Assembly (NCBI GenBank): GCA_018136815.1
Contig: CM030940.1
Span: 1,556,213-1,620,212 of the forward strand
DNA: 64,000 nt
Direction of reading: 5' to 3'
Source of the DNA: Isochrysis galbana
Taxonomy: Eukaryota; Haptophyta; Isochrysidales; Isochrysidaceae
The translations under genes were made by a program, and so were the position numbers. Under the pieces are notes generated by a model. It saw only the letters and a program-made list of their open reading frames with translations. It was not told the origin of the DNA and did no database searches. Below are positions 53,669-64,000 of the stretch, piece after piece (the first letter of the stretch is position 1; each line of letters starts with the position of its first letter).

Positions 53669-54950
53669 TCGTTGATTACGGCGGCTATGATAAGGAAGAG
53701 GCCGGGCTTGCCGATTCTATCGCTACTGCTGCGAGTGATGATTGTGATGTGCTAGGGGATTTGGCACAAATGCCTATTGGCATTCGACATTCGACTAGTG
53801 CGTTCCGGTATGATGCTTGACACCACCCATTAGCGCCTAGCTCGAGTAAATGTTAGAGATTGAAAGTTCCCTGGCATGCACCATTCAGTATGGAGCATGG
53901 GCATGTTGATTCGTGCCCTTCTGAACGGCCACGCTTTGGTAGTCGGCACTAGCACAAATATATTAGTCTAGGCCGCGCCAGCCTCCAGTTACCCTTAGAG
54001 AACGCACACACGGAAACGTGAACAAGGGGCGATAAGCAGCGGGCAGCGGCGTTCATAAACAGCGAACTTTAGTTTGCGCAAGTGAACGCTCACGGAGCAG
54101 CGGGCGCGCGAAGACCGGAGAAAGAAGACAGGGGGACAACGATCCCCCGCGCGCTGGGGGAGTGTCGCCCCGCCCCTCTTCTCTCGCTGCCGCGCGCCGC
54201 CAGCCCCACGCTCACACACACACGCACAAGCACTCAACCTTACCCGCCACCATCCCCTTTCGCCTCCCTTGTCCCTTGTGTTCTAAGGGTGGAGCGGTAG
54301 CGGTAGTCGGCACTAGCACTAGCACAAATAAATTAGTCTAGGCCGCGCCAGGCTCTAGTTACCCTTAGAGAACGCACACACGGAAACGTGAACAAGGGGG
54401 GCGATAAGCAGCGGACGGCGGCGTTCGTGCCCGGTGAGACTTGCCAGTTCCATTTCTTGGTCACATGCTTTCTACGCAGCAGTAGTATACTTGATTGCTT
54501 CTCTCAGTTTTGTTTGCCTCCTCGTGTCATCTCTTCCTTGGACTAGATGATGCAAATTCTCCACACACACAACCTTCCGAAGGTCGGTAAGTCGCCCCCC
54601 CCCCCCCCTTCCTTCTATCTTCTGTCCTTTTTCGGCGATGGATCGATTGTCGACCAGTGAGATCAGATCCCGCACCGATCCAACGTCGATCCCATGGCCC
54701 ATCCATTCTCATGCCATCCTCGTCATCATCTCATATAGCCGACACTGATTCAGTTGGGACGGTGGTCGGGATTCGAGCCTTGCTCTGGCGGTGAGTGACA
54801 CGGAGCTAGCCGCATGCGTGCCTGGCACGGGGCTAGCCGCACGCGTGAGAGGGAGCGGCACGCGTGTACCAATCAGCTCTATGAACGTGCGCCCGGACTC
54901 ACGCCACCTCTCACAACTCCCCCTTTTTCTCGCCCCTCTTGCAGAAGACG
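53669..54950. other. Intergenic containing a ~120-bp direct repeat
   Basis: A block with AGTCTAGGCCGCGCCAG, GTTACCCTTAGAGAACGCAC and GTGAACAAGGGG(GG)CGATAAG occurs at 53944-54053 and at 54309-54430, about 366 bp apart. The spacer encodes nothing recognisable. The pyrimidine-rich stretch ending TCTTGCAG at 54937-54944 looks like a splice acceptor for a 5' UTR intron or upstream exon of the following gene. Confidence 0.55.
53944..54430. repeat. Pair of ~120-bp direct repeats
   Basis: Both copies contain CACACACGGAAACGTGAACA and GATAAGCAGCGG, with few differences. They could be remnants of LTRs of a tiny element or a local duplication; no primer-binding site or polypurine tract is evident. Confidence 0.5.
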
Positions 54951-57900
54951 ATGACGGGGATCGCCGAGCTCTTCGTCGCCGCCTTGCCCAACAGCGGTTT
55001 CTTGTGGTGGCTCGAGGTAGTCAGGTGGTTGCCAAGACCTTTCTTCAACTGGATCATCGACAGGAACGCCGCGTCGATCGCAAAGCTTCCGAGGCCCCAG
55101 TGCCCTTATCCGAAGTTTCCTGACCCGCGGCCTACCATGAGGCTCCAGAACGAAGAAGCATGTCCTTCTTGGGCAGCCAGTCATCTGGATGGTTGCAAGT
55201 CGTGCTCTTCTGCCCTGGGCAAGCCAACCCCGGGAGTGCTGGCAGATGGCGAGAATAACGAGCAGCGTGCGGCATGTAGCAGCGATGCAAAGTGGACTCT
55301 CATACTTCCGATCACCAGCGAGGGTAGCACTACGAATGCGTTTTGGGCTCGGCTTCAGGACAGCATGACAAGCCTTGAGCGCTCGCTATCCTGTCATGAT
55401 CAAAAGCGCACTACTCTGTTCGTAGCACACGATCTTCGAGATCCTCTCTTGGATTCTGACGAGGCACGCAGACGTATTACAACAATGGTCTCGAAAACTA
55501 AGTTGCAAGTCCGATTTGCAGCGCCACTGCCACCTGCGTTGGAAGGAAAGCTCTGCTGGATCTGGGACTTTATGGCACAAAACGCTGTAAAAGCTGGGGC
55601 AGACTTTGTGGTGCTCTTGGGCGACGACGTTACTATTGAAACAGAGGGATGGCAAGATGAAGTGGAACGTGAATTTCGAGACGTATCTCGCCAGCGGCAA
55701 CTGCCTTTTGGTGCCGCTTGCATCGCGTTAAGGGACAGTAGCTTCCCCGGTTTCCCGAGCTTTCCAGTTATTCACCGCTTTCATTTTGAGGTGTTCGGCT
55801 CGTTGTTCCCCAAGGAGTTCAAAAATCAGCATGGCGACCCGTTTCTGTTCGAGACGTACAGGCGCTTTGGTGCTGCACGCTTTGCCCCGCGAGCCTCGCT
55901 TCGAAATTCTGTTGGTGGGTCGGGGCCCGCCAGATACAGCAAGGACACTACTCTTGCATGGCAGGGAGAATTGTTGAAGCGCGCGATCGAACATCTCGCC
56001 AAACGTTTGCCAGATCACGCAGCAAGAATTCCGTGTATAGACGTCGTGATACCGACGTATCGATGCGACCTGTCGATACTGAGCCAATTGGCCGCGCTGC
56101 GACTGGAGAGGGACGCCAGCCTGCACACATTGATTGTCGTTGACAACCCCAATAGCTCAATGCTAAGCGCTGTTCAGGAGCTTGTTTCCTACCATCGCGA
56201 CCGCACCGTGCGCGTCTTTGTCATGCCTATCAACTCTGGTGCTTCCGCTGCGCGGAACGCCGGAATCGCGCAGTCATTTGGCGACTACTGCGTGTTATTA
56301 GACGACGATGTCATCCCGCAACCAAATTTGCTCGATGCCTACCTGGGGGCCATCGCACGGCGACCAGATGCTGTGGGCTATGTGGGCATGACGATGCTAC
56401 CCGAACCCAAGACCCGTATGCAGCACGCTGTAGCTGCATCTCATTTGACCTTTTTCTATGGCATCGCAAGCAAACTAACAGAACCGCCGTGGGGGGTGAC
56501 GGCGAATTTCTGCTTTTCTAGGAATGCCGGCGCGAAAGTCTTCTTTGATGCTCGATTCCCAAAGTCCGGTGGAGGGGAGGACATAGACTTCTCTCTCAAC
56601 TTACGTAAGAAGTGTCACGGCCCGCTCGTTGCAGTTCCTTCCGCGGTCGTCGTGCATCCCTACTGGGACCGGCCGTTCGCGCAAGTTGCAGGCTGGGCAT
56701 CCGGCGACGTACTGAACCTTGATGCACATCCTTCCTTAGCCTTTAGGCATGTGCCCAACTGGGCCGAGTTGTTGATTGGTTGCCTTCTCTGCGGCCTATA
56801 TCGGCCCGCCTGCATTGCGTTCGCGTGCGAGTTCGTTCAGCTTTGGCTAAGATATCTACCTGAGACGCACACAACGCTCCCGATTACAGAACGGGCTCTC
56901 GTGAGCGTCCTCGCATCTTTCTTACCCATGCTTCAAGACGCCGTGCGCCTGAAGAGCAAATTGCAGCGACTACGGTTTTCGCAGATTGGCCAAAGTGTTG
57001 ACTGGATGGATCGCAAGGGCGAGACTGGTCATGTTGCGCTCATGCAGTTTGAAAGTTGTGTGAAAGCAATTCTGTTCCTCTTGATCTGCATGGCATTCTC
57101 TCCCCTAGTTTGCCCCGCTATGAGGTCCATCTGTATTGTGATCGTGCTCATTGGATTCATCTTGAGGATGACAGGCCATAGACGCCCCATTGCACCTCGG
57201 TTGATGCCGCAGGCAACTATAAGTGCGGCGTTGACACGATGTTCCTGTGCACGTCCCCCGCATGGCCGCGGTGCCGTTCCTTTTGTGGTCATTGCTTTCC
57301 AGCGGACGGGCTCCAACATGCTCTGCAGCTTTCTCGATGGAGTGCCCTCCATCTCAATGCACTCTGAACTGTTTTGCTCAAAAGCAGTGCACACCCACTG
57401 TGGCGGCATCGATAGGAGCGTAGAAGCGCGAGCAGCTGACCCAAGACAATTATTGCTAGATGCACTCTCCGTCCGCAGTGAGAGTGGCGGGGCTGTCGGG
57501 TTCAAACTCTTCCCCGACCATATGACCGGGCGCGTCTCCGACAAACAGAAGGCTTTGTGCATGCAAGTGATCCTAGATCCGGGAATCAAGAAGATCGTAT
57601 TGCGCCGTGACGACGAGCTGGCAGTCGCTGTTAGTGTCGTACGGGCGCAGGTAGGAAGGCTGCTATGCACATCATGGCAGGCGGGAGCACCGCTTCTCAG
57701 AATGGTATAGAGTAGTGGGTCAATCGGGGCTAATGGAAGTCATCTTAGAAATGCCCGATGTTTCAGGTGACGGGAGCATATATCTTCTCCAAGACCGAAG
57801 ATGTCCAAGTAAAGATTTCGCCCTCGGACCTTGAGGCCTTTTGCGACTCATATGCAAGCTTCTACAGATTTGTTGACAAGGCCACAGTAGGCCAACAGGT

Positions 57901-58117
57901 TTTGCATATCACGTACGAACAGCTTGTCGCAACGCCCGAACGCGCCATCCAAAACGTGTGTACCTTCCTTCGTGTACCACGAGGAGAGAGAAAGCTAGCC
58001 CAATATTTCGCAAAGCAAACTAGCACGACGAAGCGCGGCAAAGAAGATGTGGCAAATTTGGACGAGCTCATTGCTGCGTTCCGTGGCACTCGGCATCAAT
58101 GGGCCTCTGCAATTTAG
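54951..58117 (+). CDS. Fusion protein: two GT-A-like glycosyltransferase domains plus a sulfotransferase
   Basis: Two exons, 54951-57650 and 57767-58117, give 1,016 residues; the intron is GTAGGA...TTTCAG. Domain 1 (about 100-330) ends strands with VVLLGDDVTIETEGW, like a GT-A fold. Domain 2 (about 360-580) is a family-2 glycosyltransferase: DVVIPTYRCDL, VVDNPNSS, SGASAARNAGIAQ, LLDDDVIPQPNLL and GGGEDIDFSL. Two hydrophobic spans (about 705-745) precede a sulfotransferase domain with the phosphate loop FQRTGSNMLCSFL (about 783) and the 3'-phosphate motif KKIVLRRDDELAVAVS (about 884). It therefore could build and sulfate a polysaccharide in the Golgi. Both domains have their donor-binding motifs. 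An AG acceptor at 54944 suggests a 5' UTR intron, so the start may be incomplete. Confidence 0.82.
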
Positions 58118-59129
58118 GCTACACAGCCGTCGGCGATAAATCTCAACTCGAGAGAGCAATTATCGTAGACGTCTTTGAGCTAAGTTGTGGTGCCGACCGC
58201 CCCAACTCCATTTATTTGTAGGGGAGGGGGGTTGGGGGCAGCACCTGATTGACTTTCGTGGAGAGATGGGGGATGGGGGATGTGTGAGGTGAGGGAGGGT
58301 ATAGCAAGAGGGGGGCGGGNNNNNNNNNNNNNNNNNNNNNNNNNNNNNNNNNNNNNNNNNNNNNNNNNNNNNNNNNNNNNNNNNNNNNNNNNNNNNNNNN
58401 NNNNNNNNNNNNNNNNNNNTATAGTAGAGGAGCCACTCCTCGACTTAGGCGCTAGGCGCAACATATATCCCTTCCATTTTCTCTTAGGAGTTGCTGCATG
58501 AATCACTAGATATATTTCTCGCCGCGGCGCGCGACCCTGGCCTTACTAATACTCTCACGCAAGCATTTTACCCCCCACTTCCCACTCCTCCCCCCCCCCC
58601 CCCCCGCGCGCCATTAGGCAGCTCCTCCCGTGCACTACTAGGGGGATCGATGGGGGCGAATGAAGAGCTTAGTTAGTAGTTAGATATGATATGGTCCGGT
58701 GACCCGCGCCACCCCTTGGATGCTGTTTCTCCCCTTCGAGCACCGAGCCGGCGGCTTCTTCATTCAGCCTAACGGGAAACCCTGGAAAATCGTAAAACTA
58801 CGGCGTCGTGGCTGCGAGGGGCTGGGAGAGGGGAGCGGTCGGCGCGCGCTCCATCGTCGCTGAAACTCTAACCGTTTTTGACGAGCGGGCGGGGCTGTGG
58901 GCGCATCGAAAATATCGAGAGTTTTCTCATGGATTCGGCACCGAATCAACACGAACGATTATGCTATCACTTTGCTATCGCAGATGGATTCTACTTGTAC
59001 AATATGAGAGAATTACATGCACATATGGCACATTCTTTCACACTGCAGCGCTACTCCATGCCGCATAGCCTATTGAATGCACACTTGTAGCAAGATGTGA
59101 GGCATCATTTGCAAAGCACATCACGGTGT
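58118..59129. other. Intergenic with assembly gap
   Basis: Contains the N run at 58320-58419 and a stretch at 58515-58645 that resembles 44250-44350. No gene is supported. Confidence 0.4.
58320..58419. other. Assembly gap (100 N)
   Basis: Placeholder run of 100 N between the fusion gene and the oxygenase gene. Confidence 1.
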
Positions 59130-59945
59130 TTACTTGACAACATGTTTTCGGCGGTAGATCACATCCGTTCTCAACAGGTACTTTACGTGCCCCTCGCCGA
59201 CTGCCTCGCCATCATGGAGGATATGCGCTTCTGGAGGCTGGAGAAAGATGCATGCAAGCCCAGCTTGAGGCACGACACGTAAGACCAAAGTGGAAGAGCT
59301 CTCTTCGCCCGAATAGAAGCACGTTGCCCCTTGTGCGCTCGTCGGCAGCATGTTGAGGTAGATGTTCACTGTGAAGAGAGACTCCTCCACGCCGCGGAAG
59401 CGCGTGAAGGCCGCATCGACGTGTTGGCAGAAGCGGTCGTCGGGGTAATACTTGGCCAGTCGGAAGCGCTCGTTCAAGCCAACCGCCTCCCACACCTCTT
59501 TTGACGAATCAGGTTTCCAAGGAAGGACTCTGCGCTCGATCATGTGTGGTACGTGTGGCTGGAGCCGGCGCCACAGTGCATCAGCCAGGGACTCATCGGT
59601 AGCCATCAGCCTCAGGTTGCCTCTGTACGCCTTTGGATAGTCTGTTCTACCGAATCCTACGCGCTCCGCCGCCACGATGAGCGCATTGCACTCGGACTCG
59701 CTCAGCAAGTTGCTGATCAGCCGCAGCGAGCCCGGAGCATACGCTTTGGCCGCACCAGCGCTTAGCTCGATCATGCGAGGCGCAGAGGGCGAGCTAGACA
59801 GGCATTCCGTCGACCAGTCTGAACGGATCGTGCGCTCCTTCAACCGCTCCTTCTCGGTCGGCTTCATCGGGGCCGAGGGACCAGCCGCCGCGGCCCGGAC
59901 GCTCGCCGTCAGACGCGTCCAAGCTACGTCAATACTTCTCTTCAT
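59130..59945 (-). CDS. Prolyl-4-hydroxylase-like 2OG-Fe(II) dioxygenase
   Basis: The first ATG is at 59945 (MKRSIDVAWTRL), giving 271 residues. The longer frame starting at 60026 uses a GTG and is less likely. The C-terminal half is a double-stranded beta-helix of the P4H type. It has Fe-binding HxD in FCQHVDAAF (about 174) and the distal His in LHDGEAV (about 245), followed by VKYLLRTDVIYR with the 2-oxoglutarate-binding region. Family members hydroxylate prolines in collagen-like, cell-wall or transcription-factor proteins. The target here is unknown. The N-terminal ~90 residues are charged and lack an obvious signal peptide, which points to a cytosolic or nuclear member, though the true start may lie upstream. 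Confidence 0.82.
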   Translation of the reverse strand: MKRSIDVAWTRLTASVRAAAAGPSAPMKPTEKERLKERTIRSDWSTECLSSSPSAPRMIELSAGAAKAYAPGSLRLISNLLSESECNALIVAAERVGFGRTDYPKAYRGNLRLMATDESLADALWRRLQPHVPHMIERRVLPWKPDSSKEVWEAVGLNERFRLAKYYPDDRFCQHVDAAFTRFRGVEESLFTVNIYLNMLPTSAQGATCFYSGEESSSTLVLRVVPQAGLACIFLQPPEAHILHDGEAVGEGHVKYLLRTDVIYRRKHVVK

Positions 59946-60902
59946 GCCCCGCGTCAACGTTACCTTATAAAAAAATACACGACCCTGTTTAGGAGTGTGA
60001 GAAAGGATTTCGACGTCCTCCCCCACGCTGGTCCCTCTTGCTCTCGGAGGTCGACTGGGGGTTCCTGGGGGCTCCTACTTTAGATGATTCCTTTCATACA
60101 ACTTTCGTGGCATACGCCAAAGCCTTGATCTTGAGCACCCCAAATTTTGATTTTGATTTTGAGGTCTAAAGTCAAAATTTGCTGCCGAGGCCAAGGCCAA
60201 GGCCAAGGCACGCAAATTTTGGGCAAACTTTTGATTTTTTGTGATGGGTGCGTGTAGCCTCTGAATCAGCTCACCCAAAACCCAACACCCCCACATCCCC
60301 ATACCCACCCTCTCCATCACTATCATCCCCAAACCCTGACGTCGCTTTCTCGACCCTCGACCCCGCACCTCGCGGCTTCCCACGAGCCGGGGGGGAGCGC
60401 TCCTGAATTTGGTGCTCTGGGCCTTGCGGGGAGTCACATTGTGCTGCTCCTCGACTCGGCGCGCGGCGGCAAGGTCTAGGATCGTCTCTCCATGCCGTAT
60501 TCTTGTTGCGAGTCCCCGCGCGGGGGGCGGGCGACAGAACTGCTCTTTCAGACACCCAAGCGCGCTGGTCCCAAGTGCGCTCCGCTGCGTGGCCTGCCTA
60601 AATGGCGGCCATTGTTCGGGTGGCTGGGGGGAAGTCGAGTGATGGCGGCAAGTTGGTGGTGTGTGGTGTTTCACCAGTCAAACATTTCGTGAGCGCAGCA
60701 GGGCGAAGTGTTAGATCTAAGCGCTGGTGAGAGTAGCTGATTTAATACTATCAGGAAGTTGCCCCCCCCTCCAATTGCCAGTCTACTGTTCCGAGGGGAA
60801 GACTCGCATATCGCATGCTCTAAGGCTGCCGAGCGGCAGTACATCCTCCCCTATCCTAAAATAGATGCTTCGTGTAAACATACTCGCGTGCTGACTGCGC
60901 GT
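59946..60902. other. Intergenic between the oxygenase and ThiD-ThiE genes
   Basis: Contains AAATTTTGATTTTGATTTTG-type repeats and (AAGGCC)n at 60130-60240. No gene is supported. Confidence 0.45.
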
Positions 60903-62540
60903 TTAGCCGTTGGGCCATAGGGAGAGCCAGTCCCGCACGGCACCCTTTACGTCGGGCGAGTTGACCACAGCGCCAATAACCGCGAGGCCGACAGCTCCGG
61001 CCTTCAGCACCGACGGAGCCTCCTCAAGGGTGATCCCCCCGATGGCGATGAGGGGGACATCAGTGGGCATCAGGTCGCGCCAGTCTGTGACGCCCCCTAA
61101 ACCCTTGGGCTGTACCAGCGTGTTGGCGCCACTCGAGGTGGACGCGGGACCCGCAGCAGCGGCAGTCACCGACTTCGAGCGGGTGGCAAAGACCGGCCCG
61201 ATCGAAATGTACGACGGGCGCACGGCCAGTGCAGCGGCGAGCTCACCAAATGTATGCGTTGAGATGCCCAGCCGAAGCCCCGAAGCTGCCAGCTGTTCCA
61301 GCTCCATCCACCCACTTTCGGAGCCGTCAGTCAAAAGGGCGAGATCCTCTTGCCCCACATGAACCCCATACGCACCCGCTGATAGCGCTTCCCTCCAGTA
61401 GTCGTTCACCCACAGCCTGGCGCCCGCGGCCGCACACACATTCTGGGCTGCCCTCACTTCGGCCGCAACTACTGCTGGCTCAAGCCCCTTCAGACGAATC
61501 TGAACATCCCGCGCCCCGGCACCCACCACTCTTGCCACGAGCTCGCTCGAGCTCACCACGGGAAGTAGCCCGCGCGCAGCGTCGCCGTCGCACCGAGCAA
61601 ATTTGGGGCGAACTGAGCCATGCTCTGCCGTCCTCGAGATCCACGGCATCGCCGCATCCGTGCGCGGCCAGCCGGTTTGAGCGACTGGGTTCGGTCCGGT
61701 ACCGACGCTCTGGGAGTGGAGGATGCCCTGGGTGACGTAGGCCTTCGCTAGCACCACCGCGTCGAGCAGGTCAAAGTTGCGCGCGAGCAGAGCGGCAATC
61801 GCCGAGGAGAGCGTGCATCCAGTGCCGTGGAAGCCTCTGCCGTCCGCCTCGCCCACGCGAGCGCAGGTAAGCCAGATGGGGGGATTAGACCCGTCGCACA
61901 GCACATCTTGCACAACCTCGGAGGAGGCGCCGTGCCCACCCTTGAGGAGCACGGCTCCGCAGCGCATCGACCGCAAGATATCTCTGGCAGCCTCCTCCGC
62001 ATCGCCGGGTGTCAGGATGCGGCGACCGAGCAGCGCTTCTGCCTCGGGGATGTTGGGCGTGACCAGCCGGCAGCGCGGCAGTAATCGCTCACGGATAAGG
62101 CGGACTCCTTCGGCGTCGACCAGCGGCGTGCCGCTCGAGGAGACCATGACCGGGTCGCAGACGACTGCATTGCACGGCGAACGTTCGAGGTACTCCACGA
62201 CCTCGCGCACGACATGGGCGGAGCCGAGCATGCCAATCTTGATGGCCTGGGCACGCATGTCCTCATTGAGCGCGCGTAGCGACTCACGCACGCTCTCTGC
62301 GCTCGGAAGCTCGACGTGCCGCACACCGAGGGAATTCTGTGCGGTGAGCGCGGTGAGCACGGCGCACCCATGCACGCCGAGCGAGTGGAATGCGAGCAAG
62401 TCTGCCTGGATGCCCGCGCCGCCACCCGAGTCGGAGCCTGCAATGGTCCAAGCCAGCGGTCGCGCCTCGCAGCCGCCCCATAGATCGCTCAGCCAGAGCC
62501 AGATCAGCCACCGCAGCGCCATCGCGCCGCGTGGTGACAT
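60903..62540 (-). CDS. Bifunctional HMP(-P) kinase / thiamin phosphate synthase
   Basis: A single-exon frame of 545 residues begins at ATG 62540. A hydrophobic leader (MALRWLIWLWLSDLWGG) precedes the ThiD domain (about 30-290), which has IAGSDSGGGAGIQADLL, CDPVMVSSSG, TPNIPEAEALLG and the catalytic GFHGTGCTLSSAIAA. The ThiE domain (about 320-545) shows LWVNDYWREAL, GVHVGQEDL, LGISTHTFGEL, SIGPVFATRSK and AIGGITLEEAP. ThiD phosphorylates hydroxymethylpyrimidine twice, and ThiE joins it to the thiazole phosphate to give thiamin phosphate. Plants have the same order in TH1. The leader suggests an ER-routed plastid protein, as in algae with complex plastids. A TA-rich patch lies 32-90 bp upstream. 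Confidence 0.95.
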   Translation of the reverse strand: MSPRGAMALRWLIWLWLSDLWGGCEARPLAWTIAGSDSGGGAGIQADLLAFHSLGVHGCAVLTALTAQNSLGVRHVELPSAESVRESLRALNEDMRAQAIKIGMLGSAHVVREVVEYLERSPCNAVVCDPVMVSSSGTPLVDAEGVRLIRERLLPRCRLVTPNIPEAEALLGRRILTPGDAEEAARDILRSMRCGAVLLKGGHGASSEVVQDVLCDGSNPPIWLTCARVGEADGRGFHGTGCTLSSAIAALLARNFDLLDAVVLAKAYVTQGILHSQSVGTGPNPVAQTGWPRTDAAMPWISRTAEHGSVRPKFARCDGDAARGLLPVVSSSELVARVVGAGARDVQIRLKGLEPAVVAAEVRAAQNVCAAAGARLWVNDYWREALSAGAYGVHVGQEDLALLTDGSESGWMELEQLAASGLRLGISTHTFGELAAALAVRPSYISIGPVFATRSKSVTAAAAGPASTSSGANTLVQPKGLGGVTDWRDLMPTDVPLIAIGGITLEEAPSVLKAGAVGLAVIGAVVNSPDVKGAVRDWLSLWPNG

Positions 62541-63219
62541 AGGGGGGCAGGGGAAAGGGGACTGACTCTCTACACTTTGTATCAGCTACTACTAGCTACT
62601 CTACTAGAGTAGGCTCTACTAAAAAAGGTAGACGGCCGCATAGACGATGGCGGACGCTCGGGTCCGCTGGTCGCGCCAAGTTTTTGCGATGAGTGCCTGC
62701 GGCTCGTGCGGCGTTAGACCCATGATGGAAAATATTTCGCTCTTGGTGGGTCATGCCCTGAGCAGACGACAGCTCGTGCCAACGCGAGAATTTATCCGTA
62801 TTTGCCAGGCACATGGCGGGAAACCAACAACTAGAGGAAGCAACACATGAACATGCAGCAAGTTGCACCTAAACATCAAACGAGCACCGGCATGGAGGGA
62901 ATCTAGAGCAGCTGCCTCCACGTGCAATAAGTGTTCTCCAAGCGCCAATGGTCGGATGGAAGGAGCGAAAAGAAGAGGCGCGGCTCACCAATGATGGGCT
63001 GTGACGCCCGGGCATGATGGGCTGTGATGCCCGGGCTTTGTCTGAGGCCCCTCTAGCCCTTGTCTTCGCCGAGGTGCACGGGGTGAAGGAGGCCAGTGCC
63101 TCAAACACGAACAATATTGTGACAACCTGCCCCACGACCATCTTACAACGGTGGTGGTGCCTGACCGCATTGGCTGGCCCAGGAGACTCACGAGACGGAC
63201 GCCTAGCTATTCGAGCCCA
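62541..63219. other. Promoter side of ThiD-ThiE and 3' flank of the aminotransferase
   Basis: The TA-rich patch TACTACTAGCTACTCTACTA at 62587-62606 is a likely promoter element. A 23-bp unit ATGATGGGCTGTGA(C/T)GCCCG is tandemly duplicated at about 62991-63036. No gene is supported. Confidence 0.45.
62572..62628 (-). promoter_or_regulatory. Candidate core promoter of ThiD-ThiE (TA-rich patch)
   Basis: CTACACTTTGTATCAGCTAC and CTCTACTAGAGTAGGCTCTA form a TA/TAG-rich island within GC-rich DNA, 32-90 bp upstream of the start codon. Similar patches precede several other genes in the window. Function is inferred from position and composition only. Confidence 0.3.
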
Positions 63220-64000
63220 TCAGAGCCCCCTCAATTTTAGAGCCGTGGGGGAACTCCACCATTGGGCGAAGACCTTCATCGCCGTCCGCACGTCCTCCGT
63301 GGCACCCGGGAAACCAAAACGCAGGCGCGTCTCACCCAGGCCCGAGCCGGGCTCCTCAAAGTCGACACCGGGAGTGATAGCCACGCCAGCCTCCTCGAGG
63401 AGTGCCTCGCAAAACGCGAGCGAGTCGCGCACTCCGTGCGACTTGAGATCGGCATATAGGTAAAAGGCGCCCTGCGGCGGCGCGTAGCAGTCAGGTTGGA
63501 TCCCCATCGCAGTCAGCCCGTCCACTACGACCTGCCGATTTGCCTCGTACCTGAAGGCAAGCAAGATGACGCGATGCATTCAGAGGACCGCTTAGGCAGT
63601 ATGGCAGCCCTCAAGCTGGGAAGCTCACAAGCGCAGCCCGCGTGCTCACCGCTTCACGTGGGAGAGAAGCTCAGGCCGCGCCTCTGCAGACAGGGCTGCT
63701 ACGGCGGCCCGCTGCGAGATGGTTGGCGCAGACACGTTCATGTTTTGGTTGAGCGCATCGACACACGCGTCAAGATGATCCGGAACAACCTGCGCAATGT
63801 GCAAGAGGCACAATTGTGAGCGCAGCGAGCGGCAAGGCATATTGTACTCACCGCGGACTCTGACCCGGCTCGCAGGCGAGCCGAACTGGCCGCACAGGCA
63901 CCGAGCCACTCGTTGTGTATGCGCTTCTCACCAGCCAACCAAGCCGCCAGCCGGTCATCGAGTAGAATTTGGAGAAGGAGTTGATGACGATGGCCTTGTC
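63220..64000 (-). CDS. Class I PLP-dependent aminotransferase, 3' end (partial)
   Basis: Three exons lie in the window: 63932-64000 (open to the window end), 63650-63789 and 63220-63550. They join in frame through GTGAGA and GTGAGC donors with GCGCAG and CTTCAG acceptors. The first exon contains the family's PLP-binding lysine motif (SFSKFYSMTGWRLGWL). The next continues VVPDHLDACVDAL and SAPTISQRAAVAAL, and the last has PPQGAFYLYADL and GETRLRFGF, with the arginine that binds substrate carboxylate. The family includes aspartate and branched-chain aminotransferases; the substrate is undecided because the N-terminal part lies outside. Confidence 0.9.

Noticed and set aside
60690-60902. A thiamin pyrophosphate riboswitch near ThiD-ThiE
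   Set aside because: I found no CTGAGA...ACCC...GAACCTGATC pattern in the flanks.
62647-62850. A 67-codon frame with a CXXC motif between ThiD-ThiE and the aminotransferase
   Set aside because: No family match, no splice context and no coding bias; likely chance.

Overview
This is a GC-rich, repeat-laden nuclear segment from a eukaryote, most likely a unicellular alga and plausibly a haptophyte. Spliceosomal introns have mostly GTGAG or GTGCG donors, and one is best read as GC-AG. The genes include a TEY-type MAP kinase, a Vti1-type SNARE, midasin, a centriolar-satellite protein (CSTPP1) that implies a ciliated cell, a ThiD-ThiE thiamin enzyme with a targeting-like leader, and a large glycosyltransferase-sulfotransferase fusion. 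The haptophyte assignment is an inference from GYGCG donors and gene content, not proof. Two runs of 100 N are assembly gaps.

Layout. 1-2.8 kb: the end of a proline-rich gene, a LINE 5' tip, a possible copia gag relic, minisatellites and CT-rich DNA. 2.8-4.9 kb: a two-exon HtrA/Deg protease. 5.5-8.9 kb: a 936-bp retroposon, LINE fragments, a two-unit tandem duplication and a GTATCT-rich palindromic element. 9.0-10.5 kb: CSTPP1. 11.1-13.5 kb: a LINE tail and a 204-bp satellite array. 14.7-16.9 kb: a leucine-rich-repeat gene crossing a gap. 17.5-19.2 kb: a small TIR element, LINE 3' ends and a rearranged retroposon copy. 19.4-20.2 kb: Vti1. 21.8-38.7 kb: midasin as one uninterrupted exon. 39.3-41.3 kb: a second full retroposon copy and a LINE fragment. 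41.6-43.6 kb: a five-exon MAP kinase with a duplicated exon relic in intron 1. 44.6-49.3 kb: one LINE copy interrupted by another on the opposite strand. 50.2-51.4 kb: a histidine phosphatase. 51.6 kb: a second TIR element. 52.0-53.7 kb: an unrecognised protein. 55.0-58.1 kb: the glycosyltransferase-sulfotransferase. 59.1-62.5 kb: a 2OG-Fe(II) oxygenase and ThiD-ThiE. 63.2-64.0 kb: the 3' end of a class I aminotransferase.

The host genes look like unrelated housekeeping and cell-surface functions, each with its own promoter, and there is no operon-like arrangement. The most distinctive content is the mobile DNA. One LINE family has a hairpin at its 5' end, oligo(T) at its 3' end and internally deleted copies. 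A highly structured retroposon of about 940 bp has perfect 16-17 bp target-site duplications. Two short TIR elements form a third group. The fusion enzyme joining glycosyltransferase and sulfotransferase domains is the most interesting host protein.
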